Counted from the first letter of the stretch, positions 25,744 through 38,000 are shown. The stretch: DNA of 64,000 bases from Diplolepis rosae (GCA_030998225.1 JAPYXD010000608.1:5486501-5550500); one strand, 5' to 3'. Notes: a model not told the origin generated them from the sequence alone. Numbers and translations are program-made.

Positions 25744-26739
25744 CCAGGGGGTGGACGGTTGTAATGGAAGACGTGACGCCTTATACTACTGGTCCTGATC
25801 GAGTATCCGCAAGATGGCGCAGTATTCCGCCTTCCCCTTACCTCAGTCCTGGCCTCCGGTTGCACTCTCTCTCTACTGTCACGTGCATATAACCTCTTCC
25901 AGGATTGTTTGTAGACACGTGTAGACCCTATCAGTTTATTTTAGTTAATTTTCTAGTGAGATACAGTGTTACAAAAAGTGTAATAGTATTATAGTATTAT
26001 AGAGATCAGTGTTCTATATACGTACGAATTTAATTTTGTTTCTCTCTCCTTCAAATATTGTATTATATCGCAAAGATAAACCTCAGCGCCTGACTCATAC
26101 GTGTAAACATCCTGCTTAATATAATCTCTGAGATTTACTGTTCTTTTTGGCCTGAAATTATTATTATCAAATAATGTATACTCTCTACACACAACTTTTA
26201 TACACATAAAATAATGCTTTTTTATACACACGAACGGAATAAGACATAGCCTTCTTCATTGCGTTGCAACTCTTTCTAAGAATATTATTGTTAATGATTT
26301 CAAATTAATTAGTTGAGTTTGAAATTAATATTATATTTCCCTTGAATTAAAAAGCGCTTTCTCTGGAGGACTCTTTGAACATGTGGTCTTAAACTTCTTT
26401 TCTCTTTGTTTCTTCGAACACTTAAGCGTACTTGGCTCCCGAGTGTATGGGGTATGTTTATGCGTTTCGAACTTGAGCCTTCACAACAAATGGTCACAGT
26501 ATATATTAATTCTTTAGGTTAGTCTTTTCAACTTTACTACTCTCTTTCCAAAGCAGTTTCCTTTTTTGACACCGAACAGAGTGTGCGGCTAACTCTATCT
26601 GCTGCCTCTGTGTCTTAGAAGGAATCAAACAAATCGGAAATTAAAAATTAAAATAAAGTAAAATTTCAAATTTTACTCATTAAAAACTCCGTCTTTCCGC
26701 ATTCGTGTGTTTGTATTCTGTGAGTTGCATACTTCTAAA
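25744..26739. other. no gene assigned; promoter-like spot near 25880
   Basis: Around 25820-25895 there is AAGATGGCGC (YY1-like) and, 60 bases on, GTCACGTGCATATAACCTC, an E-box next to a TATA-like box reading on the plus strand. I find no first exon behind it. Open frames at 25989-26231 and 26309-26497 (minus) are short and unrecognised. Confidence 0.3.
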
Positions 26740-27020
26740 GGTATTGTAGGCCTCCTTTATAGATAGTGATGTTTTCCACTACAAAATTAGTGGTTGAAAA
26801 AAAATTTTTAGGTAAAAATATCATTGCGTGTATGTGGTTCTTGTGTGTGCCTTGAGGAGAAGTAAATCTGAACGAGAACTATTAATAATAGTCACGTATA
26901 ATAACTATTTTTAGTATAAATTAATTCACGTTTCATAATTCAACCCTTATGTACCTGTATATTAACGATTTTGAAAACTGGAAAAAAGCTCCATCCCCTT
27001 CTGTTTAAAAAAATGTTGAA

Positions 27021-27086
27021 TTACTCGATCTTGTTGGCGTATTTCATCATACGTTTAAATTGCTCAGGAGTAATAATTTCCTCCAA
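27021..27086 (-). CDS. 3'-terminal exon copy, left arm of palindrome
   Basis: After a pyrimidine-rich acceptor (TTACTTCTTTCAG) the minus strand reads LEEIITPEQFKRMMKYANKI, one Glu, then TAA. It is the same exon as 29118-29183. The charged, helix-like peptide and intact acceptor suggest the end of a real protein. I do not recognise which. Confidence 0.45.
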   Translation of the reverse strand: MEEIITPEQFKRMMKYANKIE

Positions 27087-27355
27087 CTGAAAGAAGTAAT
27101 AGGAATAATTTTAAATATATACAAAAATTATAAACTATTGTATTTTGGTCGTTTACAAACATTTTAATTTATTAGAAAATAGTAAAATTGGAAAGGAAAC
27201 AAACCCTGAAATATAATTAATACTGAATGCAGATATTACATGAAAATTACGTATGTACATGCTGTGACTAGTATGTTACTAAATAATAGAATCCAATTCT
27301 ATAGAGACCTAAGTAATAATATAGAAGATTATCACTAAATATTACAATACATCAG

Positions 27356-28261
27356 CAGGCCTCACAAACCGGTCCCTATATCCCCTATTGTCCTCTATAT
27401 TCAGTTGAGGTCCCTAAAGTCCCCTATTATCACGATTTGGTCCCTAAAGTACCTTTTTTCAGCCATTAGTGTGCATTTTTAAAAATTTGTATAAAATTGA
27501 GATATACAAACGTTGCATTCTTCTAATGACCTCAATATTTTGAAACTGTCATTAAATAATATTTAAATTTTGAGCGCTTTTATTCAAGAAATTATGATTG
27601 GTCGATGTATGCACTGCCTCAGTCAATAACATTAGCGACGAACAACATGTTAATGTTAGGTGTAATAGGTAAAACAATCGCAATCAACCTAAGATTTAAA
27701 AAGAAGTCCATAGATGTAACCATTACAGTAGTATTGTTTTAGTAATTTATTTAAACTTAAAATGAAGTCAAGAAAACTCATATTGTGTTATTAGAAGTAT
27801 ACTTATTAATGAAAAGACTGAAATTTAAAGAAATAACATTCATTCTTTAACCAAAGTATAAAACATTTAAAAAAAAGGAAATTTTGTTAATACTCACGTC
27901 CGAAAATTTGTGAAGTGCAGTTGTGTACGAAAATATGAATATATTTATTAAATTTGAAAATCTTTTTGTGGAAAAAAGACGCTTTCGACTACGCTGGGAT
28001 TCGAGCCCAGGTCTTTCTATTGCCGGTCGACTGCTCTCTCAAACTCAACTAATTAATTTGAATATATTTATTACTTACTAAAATAAAATGTATTACGTCT
28101 TTATTTACCTTTTACTAAGAGTTTAGTCTTTTTAATAACTTCCTTTCATACCTGATTTTTGTTTAAAAAATGTACCCTATGAGCATAAAAAAGGTCCCTA
28201 TGGGCAAGAAAACAGGTCCCTATACACCCTATTTTTTATCCCAAAGGGACTGTGAGGCTTG
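27356..28261. mobile_element. non-autonomous hAT-like element, 906 bp, 8-bp duplication
   Basis: Ends CAGGCCTCACAAACCGGTCC and (mirror) CAAGCCTCACAGTCCC are flanked on both sides by TACATCAG, an 8-bp target duplication typical of hAT. It contains repeated GGTCCCTA near both ends and a tRNA-derived segment at 27983-28055. No transposase. It interrupts the left arm of the palindrome, so it inserted after the palindrome formed. Confidence 0.85.
27983..28055 (-). repeat. tRNA-derived (SINE-like) fragment
   Basis: On the minus strand GAGAGAGCAGTCGACCGGCA precedes a near-perfect B box, GGGCTCGAATCCC. This is the Pol III promoter layout of tRNA-derived SINEs. The acceptor stem does not close, so it is not an intact tRNA gene. 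Confidence 0.55.
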
Positions 28262-28762
28262 TACATCAGGTACGAAGGTACTTCACAAGCAGCAAATCAC
28301 TTAATTAAAAATCACCAGAGTATCACAAACAAGAAGTTTTAAATGTCAAACTAAAGTAGTGACTAATTCAACACCTTAATTTTTAAACTACATGCAAAAT
28401 TAATAAATAAACAATTCTTAAAAGAAAACAATGATTTTTTTTATTATTTTTTTGTTATTTATTTATTATTTTGTTTATTATTGTAATTATTATTGATTTT
28501 TTTCATTTAAGAATTATTTATTGAATACTTTTGCATGTAGTTTAAAAATTAAGGTGTTGAATTAGTGACTACTTTAGTTTGAGATTTAAAACTTCTTGTT
28601 TGTGATATTCTGGTGATTTTTAATTAAGTGATTTGCTGCTTGTGAAGTAATTTCGTACCTGATGTTTTGTACTATTTAGTGATAATCTTCTATATTATTC
28701 CTTTGGTCTTTATAGAATTAGATTCTATTATTAAGTAACATACTAGTCACAGCATGTACATA

Positions 28763-28950
28763 CACTGAGAAAAAAATGCTAGTGAATCAAAAGCATTTCT
28801 TTCCAAAAGCATGTATACTATGAATTCATAAAAATTTACTACAAGAACCAATAAATATGTTACTAATTCTATTACATATTGATTTGAAAGCGTAGTATAC
28901 ATGCTTTTGGAAAGAAATGCTATTGATTCAATAGCATTTTTTTCTCAGTG
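28763..28950. mobile_element. 188-bp MITE with TA duplication
   Basis: CACTGAGAAAAAAATGCTA and its mirror TAGCATTTTTTTCTCAGTG are flanked by TA. Inside, CCAAAAGCATGTATACTA is mirrored too. It interrupts the right palindrome arm at a site where the left arm is intact. A related single end occurs near 63152. Confidence 0.85.
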
Positions 28951-29117
28951 TACTTAATTTTCACGTAATATCTGCATCCAGTATTAATCATATTTCAGGG
29001 TTTGTTTCCTTTCCAATTTTACTATTTTCTAATAAATTAAAATGTTTGTAAACGACCAAAATACAATAGTTTATAATTTTTGTATATATTTAAAATTATT
29101 CCTATTACTTCTTTCAG

Positions 29118-29183
29118 TTGGAGGAAATTATTACTCCTGAGCAATTTAAACGTATGATGAAATACGCCAACAAGATCGAGTAA
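29118..29183 (+). CDS. 3'-terminal exon copy, right arm of palindrome
   Basis: Same 66-nt exon as at 27021-27086, here on the plus strand, with the same acceptor and stop. No preceding exon is found inside the arm, so if transcribed it would need a donor outside the palindrome. Confidence 0.45.
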   Translation: MEEIITPEQFKRMMKYANKIE

Positions 29184-29464
29184 TTCAACATTTTTTTAAA
29201 CAGAAGGGGATGGAGCTTTTTTCCAGTTTTCAAAATCGTTAATATACAGGTACATAAGGGTTGAATTATGAAACGTGAATTAATTTATACTAAAAATAGT
29301 TATTATACGTGACTATTATTAATAGTTCTCGTTCAGATTTACTTCTCCTCAAGGCACACACAAGAACCACATACACGCAATGATATTTTTACCTAAAAAT
29401 TTTTTTTCAACCACTAATTTTGTAGTGGAAAACATCACTATCTATAAAGGAGGCCTACAATACC

Positions 29465-30401
29465 AATACTTTTCTTCCTCCTCATTCTTTAATTCATAGA
29501 GCAATTCGATTTTTCCTAGCACCTTCTCTAGCGATCTGAGTAAACGCTAGGTTAACTTTTAATGAACGCAAATATATTTTTGAATAAATTTAATTCAAAT
29601 TAAAATTCACTTCATGAACTATTAGTAGAGAAAATGATTAAAATTTCATTTGCAGGCTTATAATAGTATTAAGCGTGGTATTTTTAATGAAAATTTATAT
29701 GTTGAATCATGGGATAGAAAATATTCTTCAATTTTTTCATACAAATAATAAAAAATAAAGCACAGTAGTATTATTTAATCCAGATGAATTTATTTGAGAA
29801 ATGTAATTACACAATTGGAAGTTTATCATTCCACAAATCAGTCCGAAGTATCAAGTTGCGTAGCGCATGACAAATTAATAATTTTAAATTTAAAATAAAA
29901 AATTTGGCCAGATTAAAATTGCAGCTAATTGAATTAGTAGAAAGTTACATTTATTGATCTAAATACTTACTAAAGTAACCGGTGAGCGATTCCAAACATT
30001 CACAATTACTCTAGTTTTCTAGCTCGAAACATTTCGTATCTTTCAGAATCGAATATTTAAATTTGATTCTTTTTTGAACTTCAACACGTGTGGCTGATTG
30101 TTGCGACCGTTTATATATATTTTTTTTAGTTGCCTTCTGTCTCCAGGTTTTCTGCAAACAGAAAACGAGGCGCAGTGAAAAATTCTGTAGGTATTTAGGT
30201 AGTTAAGTCGAATTGTTTTAAGGGTTCGCGAGGGAGGACTTCCACTCGAAAACAAAGTTCATTTTGAGTAAACAGCACTTTCATGGACATGTATATTAAA
30301 CTCCCACAAAATCATAAGTTAGAGAAAAACGTATAACGTATTCTGAAAAATCCGCACAGTAATATCAGTTATTGTCAGCGATCTTTATGTGATCATTCCG
30401 A
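29465..30401. other. no gene recognised
   Basis: AT-rich sequence right of the palindrome. No inverted repeat or credible exon seen. Confidence 0.4.
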
Positions 30402-30818
30402 GTGCTTATCATCATTTATTCCTGTGCTGAAACTTCTCTTATTGCTAATAACTTTTCGAGACTTCTTTCGTCTTTGGATGAGATCTTTAGGCATAAATGG
30501 GAAAATTCACAACGGTCTGCGATGTCCCTTGAGAACCAAGGCTTCAAAACAGATTCGCTGAGATACGTTGGTGAGGTAAAATTTGGAAAAGTTCTCGCGA
30601 TGCCTCTTTCGAGTACAAAGCCGTCCCATTTCTTAGTTGTTGAAGTGATGGAAAGGAGCAACAAGAATTGCGATGTCCCAAAAGGCTTCAAGGCAATCTT
30701 GTTAATGGAGGAAAGGAAGTTTTACCCCAGTTCCGATGTTACGAATAAATCGCTTTCAAAGGAAACTGGAGTAGAGGAATCCAAAGATTTAAAAAATCTT
30801 ACACACGCTTCAAACTGA
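30402..30818 (+). other. 138-codon open frame, strand and function uncertain
   Basis: The plus strand is open for 138 codons and the minus strand for 91 over the same place. On the minus strand KPWFSRDIADR with many Glu/Lys after it vaguely resembles the linker between endonuclease and RT in LINEs. The plus frame has no motif I recognise. It could be a transposon remnant rather than a gene. Confidence 0.3.
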
Positions 30819-31839
30819 TACTAACTTCAATTAAACACAAAAAAAAATACACTTTAAGTTAATTTGTGCCGTTCACTCCCCAGTCCGTCGGGCTGGTACG
30901 CAAAATTCGAGAAGGTTCTCCAAACCGATTGCTTGAATGATGCTAAATATTACTATTTCCTATTCGTTGTAATTAAGAGATGGGGAGCCAATCAGAGTAA
31001 TCAAAAGAAGTCAATTGCAAAAATTAATTTAATTTCAATAATTGACATTTTTACATAGCGTCCAGTTAGTGTGGTGCGCGCTTCGCTGCTCGTTAAAAGG
31101 ACCTTTTCCCCATATTTTTGACGCTACTAGATCCTGAGAAAAATGCCCTTTTGCATTCTCATGCATTCAGTTGAAAGAGGAAAAGAGAAGACACGATTAT
31201 CAACACAGGAGAGCAGATTCACCTGTCATCGCTTCATGAGCGGCCTTGACCTACCATCAAAAGAGCGAGACACAAACACAAATATTTTCCTTAGTTTAAA
31301 TGCCTACACTAGTTATGTAATTTAGTTCTAATCTCTGTTCGAAGTAACTAATTAAAATTAGATAAGAATATTTCGCGAGTTCAATAACGTAATTATAATA
31401 AAATAATAGGATGAAATATACGGGTAGAAATTTAATGAGATAATGGTTATTTTATCCTAGCTGAAACTGGATCGTCTCAAGCTATTCAGATCAAGAGACT
31501 ATATTGAATTAATTTTGGTAACAAATACTTTTTTATGATTCACAGACAAATTTCTTCGAATTTTTCTCACATACAACAAATATTTGTATGATTTGAATAC
31601 ATTTTTCTATAAACAAACATTTTTTCTAAATATGAAGTTTACTTTTTGAACGTAAATAATGATTGAAGAGAATTTGATAGATCAAAAATATATAATTTAA
31701 AGCAGTCGATTATTTAGGAAAAGAAAGAATAAAACTTATAAGACATATTTGATTATTTGCAACTTTCGGACACGCCTACTCCAATGGCGGTGAATAAAGT
31801 TAAGTCAACATATTTTAACGTAGTATTGAGTCTGACACG
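30819..31839. other. no gene recognised
   Basis: Short frames only (64 and 60 codons), without motifs. Mostly AT-rich. Confidence 0.4.
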
Positions 31840-31952
31840 CATGGAGGCTAGATATAAGGAGACCAATCTCCATATATCCATTCCCGAAATGAAGTTCTGC
31901 CAAGTACATAGTTACAAAACTTCCCGATGATGGCATGTGTGTTCCCTGGGTT
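31840..31952. repeat. fragment of the 24312-24914 palindromic family
   Basis: CATGGAGGCTAGATATAAGG, AAATGAAGTTCTGCCAAGTA and CATGTGTGTTCCCTGGGT match the arm of the 24312 element. Both ends are truncated. Confidence 0.8.
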
Positions 31953-33149
31953 TATATTATCTTAAATTTTTCAGTTTCAAACATTTTCCTAAATTCTTTT
32001 GATATTTATGATATGGGCCTCTCTTTGTGAGACACATTGTTTCTAAGAAAAAGATTTGATTTTCTTCAATTTAATAAAAAGATGCTAACATTTTAAAAGT
32101 AGCATTATAAAAGAAGAACTGTTTTCATTTCTTAAGCTATTTATTCACTTATAAAATGGAAATATACAATTTTCTGTTTATTTATCACTTTCAATCCTAC
32201 TTTTAATTATATTGGTAAAAAATTATGTTATTTTTGTTTGAAGTGTAATATATTTTAAAATAGCTTATATTAAATAATAAATGTTATACACGCATTGATT
32301 GTTTCATTAGAGATAATTTTAGTTTAAATTTGTATTATGAATCACATATTTTCATTCCTTTCATAATTATTCGTCAGTTCTAATTAAGATTTAATAAAAA
32401 CTTAAAAGAATACAATATATAAATACATATATAAGGTAAATATAATATATAATAATAGTATTATAATAAAAAATAAAAGTATTATGAAAAATAATTATAT
32501 GCTAAACATATGTAATTTAAATACATATACGACATAAATAGTTGAGCCAGGTTTTACAATTGACAAATTATGCTCGATCTGGCTTCATTATGTTCATTGA
32601 GCTTTAGTGCTTATTTTCTCTCTCATGATTTTCTGTCTTACGCTCCTTAAAAAAGGTAACATAGGACTGCACTCTTACACAAAGATTCCGCAACTGGTAT
32701 TTCAGACGCTCGACTGCTACGTCATGCCGTTTTCATTCACCAAATTAACAATTTTTATCAGTTCTACCAAGTTTTACCAAGTTCTACTATAACCAATTCC
32801 TTCCTAAATGTAGAGATGGACGATTTGAAAAAAAAAATCGATTAATTTTCTTGATTAATTGACTTGAAAAGATCGGTAGGGTGCACTTTCGACCTAATTT
32901 CGATTCTCCAAAGCATTAATCTTCCTAAACGCAGTGAATTTCACGCTGGAAATTTTAAGAATTTTCACCTACGCATTATAACTTACAAGAAAGGCATACG
33001 TTTGTCCAAATGCAGATGAATGTCGATAATAAGTGCAGATATTAGTAATATAAAGGAACAGATGGAGCTATAGGTAAGTGAAAGGTAAGGATCCTCTAGG
33101 GAAGGATGAGCCGATGTTCCCCCACTAGGCCTCCAACATGAAAATTGGA
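31953..33149. other. no gene recognised
   Basis: Very AT-rich to about 32570, then somewhat mixed sequence without a credible exon. Confidence 0.4.
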
Positions 33150-33164
33150 CCGGAAGTGACGTCA
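33150..33164. promoter_or_regulatory. composite ETS/CRE motif
   Basis: CCGGAAGTGACGTCA joins an ETS site (CCGGAAGTG) to a full palindromic CRE (TGACGTCA) and is followed by TGCGCA. The combination is typical of core promoters of housekeeping genes. No first exon can be named on either side, so it may be an orphan or a chance match. Confidence 0.35.
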
Positions 33165-33423
33165 TGCGCACTCTTGATCGTCTAAAACAGCAATACGTTT
33201 TGAGGTTAGTTTGAGGAGCGAATACACTTACCCGTATATAATATGCATCACAATGTATCAGTTATAATGCATATATCATAATTAGATACTTATTAAACGA
33301 ATATACTCACATTCGTTAAAAATTACTAAACAAAAACATAACCGCTTAATAGTTAACCCGAACTCTCCAACAAACTCCGCTCGACCAATCGGTCTTTGTG
33401 TTATCCGTATTATCTGTATTATT

Positions 33424-36400
33424 ATCTGTCGGGAACGCATAGATCTTGGTAAAAAATTATGAAGTTTCTTGAAAAAACATCTCAAAGATTTACTTGTAGG
33501 TTATGTTATTAATTTTGCATCGAGCTTGAGAAACTTCGTAAAGAAACCAGAGAAAGGTTCAGACGGTCCAAAAAAGGCAATACGGGATAACTATGGAACT
33601 TGTCCAATGCAACTAGGGAAGCATATAGGAAAGAAATCAGGGAGGCCAAAGGTAAGAGCTGGACCTCTTTCTGTTCAAACATAAAGAAGGGAGCGGAGGC
33701 GGCAAGGCTGAACAGGCTAATGGCCCGCAACTCGGAAGCTATGTTAAGCACTCTTCGACTGCCGAACGGAAAGTACTCAGAGTCGGACGAGGAGACCCTG
33801 AGCCTTCTGACGACGGCGCATTCCCGGGCTTTAAGGGTCCGATCGTGGTGGGGGGGTATTCTCAGAAGGGCCGAACGCTGCCTGCGACCCAATTGGGAAC
33901 ACGTGGGCGGCTGGCTTATGAGATCGCCTCCCCAACCGGGGTTAGATGGGCCTTGAGGTCTTTCAACCCTTTCAAGTCCCCAGGTCTGAATGGCATCTAC
34001 CCGATCCTCCTGCAGAGGACTGGGGACCCCATCACAGGGCCGCTAGTGAGACTTGCTAGGGCCAGTCTCACTTTGGGTTATGTCCCCAATGCTTGGAGAG
34101 GAACAAGGGTAATATTTATACCTAAAGCAGGCAAGAACGGATGGACGTCTCCGAAGGATTTCCGACCAATCAGCCTTACCTTCTTCGTACTAAAAACGGT
34201 GGAGAGACTCGTGGACAGATATATCCGCGGCAAGATTCTGACGGTAAAACTGCTTCAAAGGGATCAGCATGCCTACAGGGCCGGTCGCTCGACTGAAACA
34301 GCCCTGAGCAAAACATTGAATCTAATTGAGGACCAACTGAACCTCAAAGAATTCGCTATAGGAACAATCATGGATATTGAAGGTGCCTTTAACCACACAT
34401 CCAGTGAAGTGAACAGGAGGGCTATGATTAGGCAAGGAATCCCCATAGCTGTCGTTGACTGGACCTGCCATATGCTAGAAAACACGAATATAACGATAAC
34501 CAAAGGAAATACCACCCTTCGAGGGATCGTTGAGTCAGGGTGCCCGCAGGGAGGAGTACTATCTCCCCTGCTGTGGAATATAGTAGTGGATGAACTATTG
34601 CATCTACTTACCGACCAGGGATGTCACCCCATTGGATATGCTGATGACATCCTAGTCATAGTACGCGGAATGCATTTGGATGCACTGATGGGCGTAATGC
34701 AACAGACGCTAAAAGTTGTAGACACCTGGTGCCAAACAACAGGACTCTCAGTGAACCCAGGCAAAACTGACGTAGTCATTTTTACCAAGCGGTAGAGGTG
34801 GAGTACAACTAGAACACTGGTACTTAAAGGGCAGCGTCTAGAAATCTCCAAGCGTGCTAAATATCTAGGAGTGATCCAGGACAATAAGCTAACTTGGAAA
34901 GAACACTTTGATAATAAGTGCCACAAGTTTATAACAACCCTCTGGCTCTGCAGAAGAGCTATCGGAAGTAATTGGGGCCTGAAACCCGACACACTGCTGT
35001 GGATCTTTACAGCAATTCTGCGACCCAGGCTAACCTATGCGTCAATAGTCTGGTGGAGCAGAGTCAATCAGAAGACGGCCATGGCCAGCTTGGAAAGACT
35101 CAGAGGGCTGATCCTTACAGGGATTACTGGTGCCTCGAAGTCTTCACCCACAATGGCGTTGGGAGCGCTAATAGGGCTAGAGCCCCTGCACCTAACCATC
35201 GCAGCCGAGGGTAGCAAGGCGGCCGGGAGAATTGGCGAAAACTCTAGTACAGTGATCTCAAAGAAACTGAGAGCCACAGTCGACATTGCGAAGAGACCAG
35301 TCATGAAAATGATGAGAGATAGGACGTCTCCGCGGTACCTCTTCGACAAAAAGTACAAGGTTAGCTTGTCAACCATGCAAGATTGGAAGGCGAGTCGCAC
35401 ACACCTTCCAGGCGATGGAGACAACTGGTTTACAGACGGCTCCAAAAACAGAGAGGGTGCGGGGGCTGGTGTTTATGGGAGGAACAGCAACACAAGCCTC
35501 GCGAACCCATTGGGACCTCACCTCACAGTTCTTCAAACCGAGATTGTGGCCATACTCCAATGCGCATACAAAACACGGAATCATGGCCGCGGCAGGAACA
35601 TCCGCATCTGTTCGGATAGCAGAGCGGCCATCACGACACTAGGTAAGTTAGTGACTACCTCGTCGCTGGTCTGGGAATGCCACGTAGCATTGAAAAAACT
35701 ATCGGAAGACAACGAAGTCACAGTCCACTGGATCCCTGGTCACAGGGGTATCAAGGGAAATGAGACAGCGGATAGACTAGCCAAGTTAGCGTCAAAACAA
35801 AACCCAACTGGTCTAGAACCAGTAATAGGTGTTTCAAATAGGTTGGTCACAGAACACATCAACAAGTGGCTGGCCGAGAAACACCAGAAAGAGTGGCATA
35901 AGGCTACGACATGCAAGCAAGCCAAAATCCTCATGGGGGAGCATCTTAACCCCAACCGAGCTGCAGACATACGCAGGCTTAGTAGAACCGAGGTAAAGAC
36001 CATAACAGAAGTGTTTATTGGTCACGGCAACCTCGCTTATCACAGACATAAGATAGGGCTTGCAGAAAGTCCTCTTTGTAGATTATGTGGGGAAGACAAC
36101 GAAACTTCCACACATATACTCTGCGATTGTCCAGCAATCAGGGACAAACGTCAGATTCTCACTAGCTACGCCTACATAGACGTAGCCGTGATTCAGACCA
36201 AAAACGTGGCCCAGGTCCTTGCCCTTTGGCACGGGCTAGGGGGTCGCGCATAAAGTTTTAGTTGGTGATGCAACGGGAGTACCCAAGCATCAGGGGCCCT
36301 TCCGAATCCCAGCCATAGCTATAATAATAATATAATAATAATACACATAAAGTGCTAAGGATGTGTTTTAAAGTTATGTTATGAATTTTCCGTCTGGAAT

Positions 36401-36475
36401 GCATAGCTCTTTGTAAATAATTATTAAGTTTCTGGAATAAACATTTGAAAAAATTTCACTTGTAAGTAAGAATGT
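33424..36475. repeat. diverged direct repeats flanking the LINE (33424-33519 and 36373-36475)
   Basis: GCATAGATCTTGG...AAATTATGAAGTTTCTTG before the LINE resembles GCATAGCTCTTTG...ATTATTAAGTTTCTGG after it, both continuing to ACTTGTA. A 17-mer, GTTATGTTATTAATTTT, next to the LINE start has a one-mismatch partner about 25 bp after its tail. It may be a target duplication combined with an older tandem duplication. Confidence 0.55.
33515..36345 (+). pseudogene. I/LOA/Jockey-type LINE, 5'-truncated (RT, RNase H, zinc knuckle)
   Basis: A LINE ORF2 lacking its endonuclease. The linker (33515-33860) has a TAA at about 33587 and frame shifts. RT follows in one frame from 33845: FKSPGLNGIYPILLQ, ISLTFFVLKTVERLVDRYI, the SGCPQGGVLSPLLWN block and catalytic GYADDILV (about 34640). 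One TAG at 34793 interrupts the thumb. After it the same frame runs for over 480 codons with AKYLGVIQDNKLTW, an RNase H domain (WFTDGSK at about 35430, SDSRAAI, HWIPGHRGIKGNE) and a CCHC knuckle (CRLCGEDNETSTHILC), ending at TAA 36251. The 3' tail is (TAA)n (36320-36345), as in I-clade LINEs. Nearly intact RT-RNase H suggests a rather young insertion. Confidence 0.85.
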
Positions 36476-37036
36476 CATCCAATTTTGTCTATCTATTATA
36501 GTTTACAAGATATGTGCCGTTAAAAATTATGTTGAACACGTTCTCATGGAATTCTACGTGAACTGTTTCAAGATATCACCCGAATTTCACGGATTTCTAC
36601 GTGTGGATATGTTATCTGTATTTTTAAGTGGAATTCATGTTATTGTCTGGGTTTGCTGGCTTTTAATTTATTATGTAATTATAAATTAGATTAAATACTT
36701 TGTTACGTCGTAACATTTCCTTGATAGCATACTTGCACAAATATCTTTGAATAACAAGAGAAGTTGAATCTCGAACTTTATAATTTCAACGTACAAGCTG
36801 ACCAAAGCCCAAACGCATGTTTTAGCTTCTCAACTTCAAAACAGCTGTACCATCTGCTAAAGTGCCAACCCATCGGATTAAAAAAATCTTGTCCCGACCT
36901 AAATTTCTTGAAGGTCCATGGGGCATCAATATTGAAATATAAGAGACAATTGCTCATTGTAAAGATACTCTACAGGCATGAAATCCTGTCCATCATAAAA
37001 TTTTCTCAGTGTCATCTGGATGGTAATCCTAAGCCC

Positions 37037-37069
<33 letters not shown>

Positions 37070-37539
37070 TTATTATTATTATTCCAATAGTATATCGACG
37101 CCGTACTGAAGTACCTATTTTCGGGCCTTTATAGACCGTCCTTCGGAACGAACCTTGGCTACCACCTACACCCCCCCCCCTCCTTGGAAATCTTCTCCAA
37201 TCGAATTTCGACAATTTTCCCACTTTTGCGTTCCAAAATGTGGTTCCCTCAACTTCATCCTTCGCATCCCTAAACTTACCAGAAACAAATCAATCTTTAA
37301 TCATCACACTTCGTCAACAAAACTAGAATCTTTGCGAAATGTGTATTTTTGTCGTTGTACTCACTCGTCGCAGATTCATTAATTTCATCGGGTAGCGTTT
37401 CCCTTATAAATAGTTTATTTGTACACGTGTGACGTCAGTTTAGTTAATAAATAAATTGTGCCTTTTATTGCAATTATCGTCACTTATTTGAATTGGGATA
37501 AATCGCTTTTAATGATCGCAAATCTTACGTTAAATTAAA
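36346..37539. other. no gene recognised; contains microsatellite
   Basis: Open frames at 36764-37090 and 37155-37382 have no motif. A CRE palindrome TGACGTCA lies at 37430. Confidence 0.4.
37038..37083. repeat. (ATT)n microsatellite
   Basis: About 15 ATT units with one extra T near 37069. Confidence 0.9.
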
Positions 37540-37808
37540 CGACGAGGACCTCACGGGGTTCCTAAGGGCATTCTGTGGAGATGTACAAGGAGACTTAAGA
37601 GGAAAGGAAGGTGTTTTAAAAATCGCTTACTTGGGATTTATAAGGATTATTTGAGATTTTTTAATTGCATTAAAACCCGAATAAAATCCTCACAGAATCC
37701 TTTTTAAATCTCAAACAAGCAACTATAAAAATAAGTTCGCTTCCTCTTAGGTTCCTTATAACTGTAACCAATTGGGATGCACTTAAAAATCTCATGAGGT
37801 CCTCGTCG
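37540..37808. mobile_element. 269-bp MITE
   Basis: CGACGAGGACCTCA at the left is mirrored by TGAGGTCCTCGTCG at the right. Inner pairs such as CTTAAGAGGAAAGGAAG / CTTCCTCTTAG and AAGGATT / AATCCTT extend the fold. No obvious target duplication. Confidence 0.7.
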
Positions 37809-38000
37809 AACCTTAATATATTGTTACGTCAGAAAAGCAACACTTCTCTTCTTTGAAGATTTCCTCCTTTTATGTTAGGATCAAAAGGATCCTCTCTAAG
37901 AGATGAGGAATAGTCAGTAAACAGGAAGGGTTGATTGCATGAAATATATTTATTAACATAAAATTAATGTTAAGTAAGCACCATGGAAATGGAAAATATA

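Larger units (their letters stand above)
26740..29464. mobile_element. large palindrome, arms about 776 bp, spacer about 70 bp
   Basis: From GGTATTGTAGGCCTCCTTTA at the left to TAAAGGAGGCCTACAATACC at the right, the two halves are reverse complements of very high identity. Removing two later insertions (27356-28261 with its 8-bp duplication, and 28763-28950 with its TA) leaves arms of about 777 and 775 bp around an A/T-rich spacer at 28431-28499. Each arm contains the same 22-codon terminal exon. I see no clear target duplication, so it is either a foldback element that captured a gene end or an inverted duplication of a host locus. Confidence 0.85.

Noticed and set aside
27983..28055. Intact tRNA gene.
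   Set aside because: The B box is good but the acceptor stem does not pair; it lies inside a non-autonomous transposon.
34273..36049. Long minus-strand ORFs opposite the LINE.
   Set aside because: They are antisense shadows of the RT and RNase H frames.
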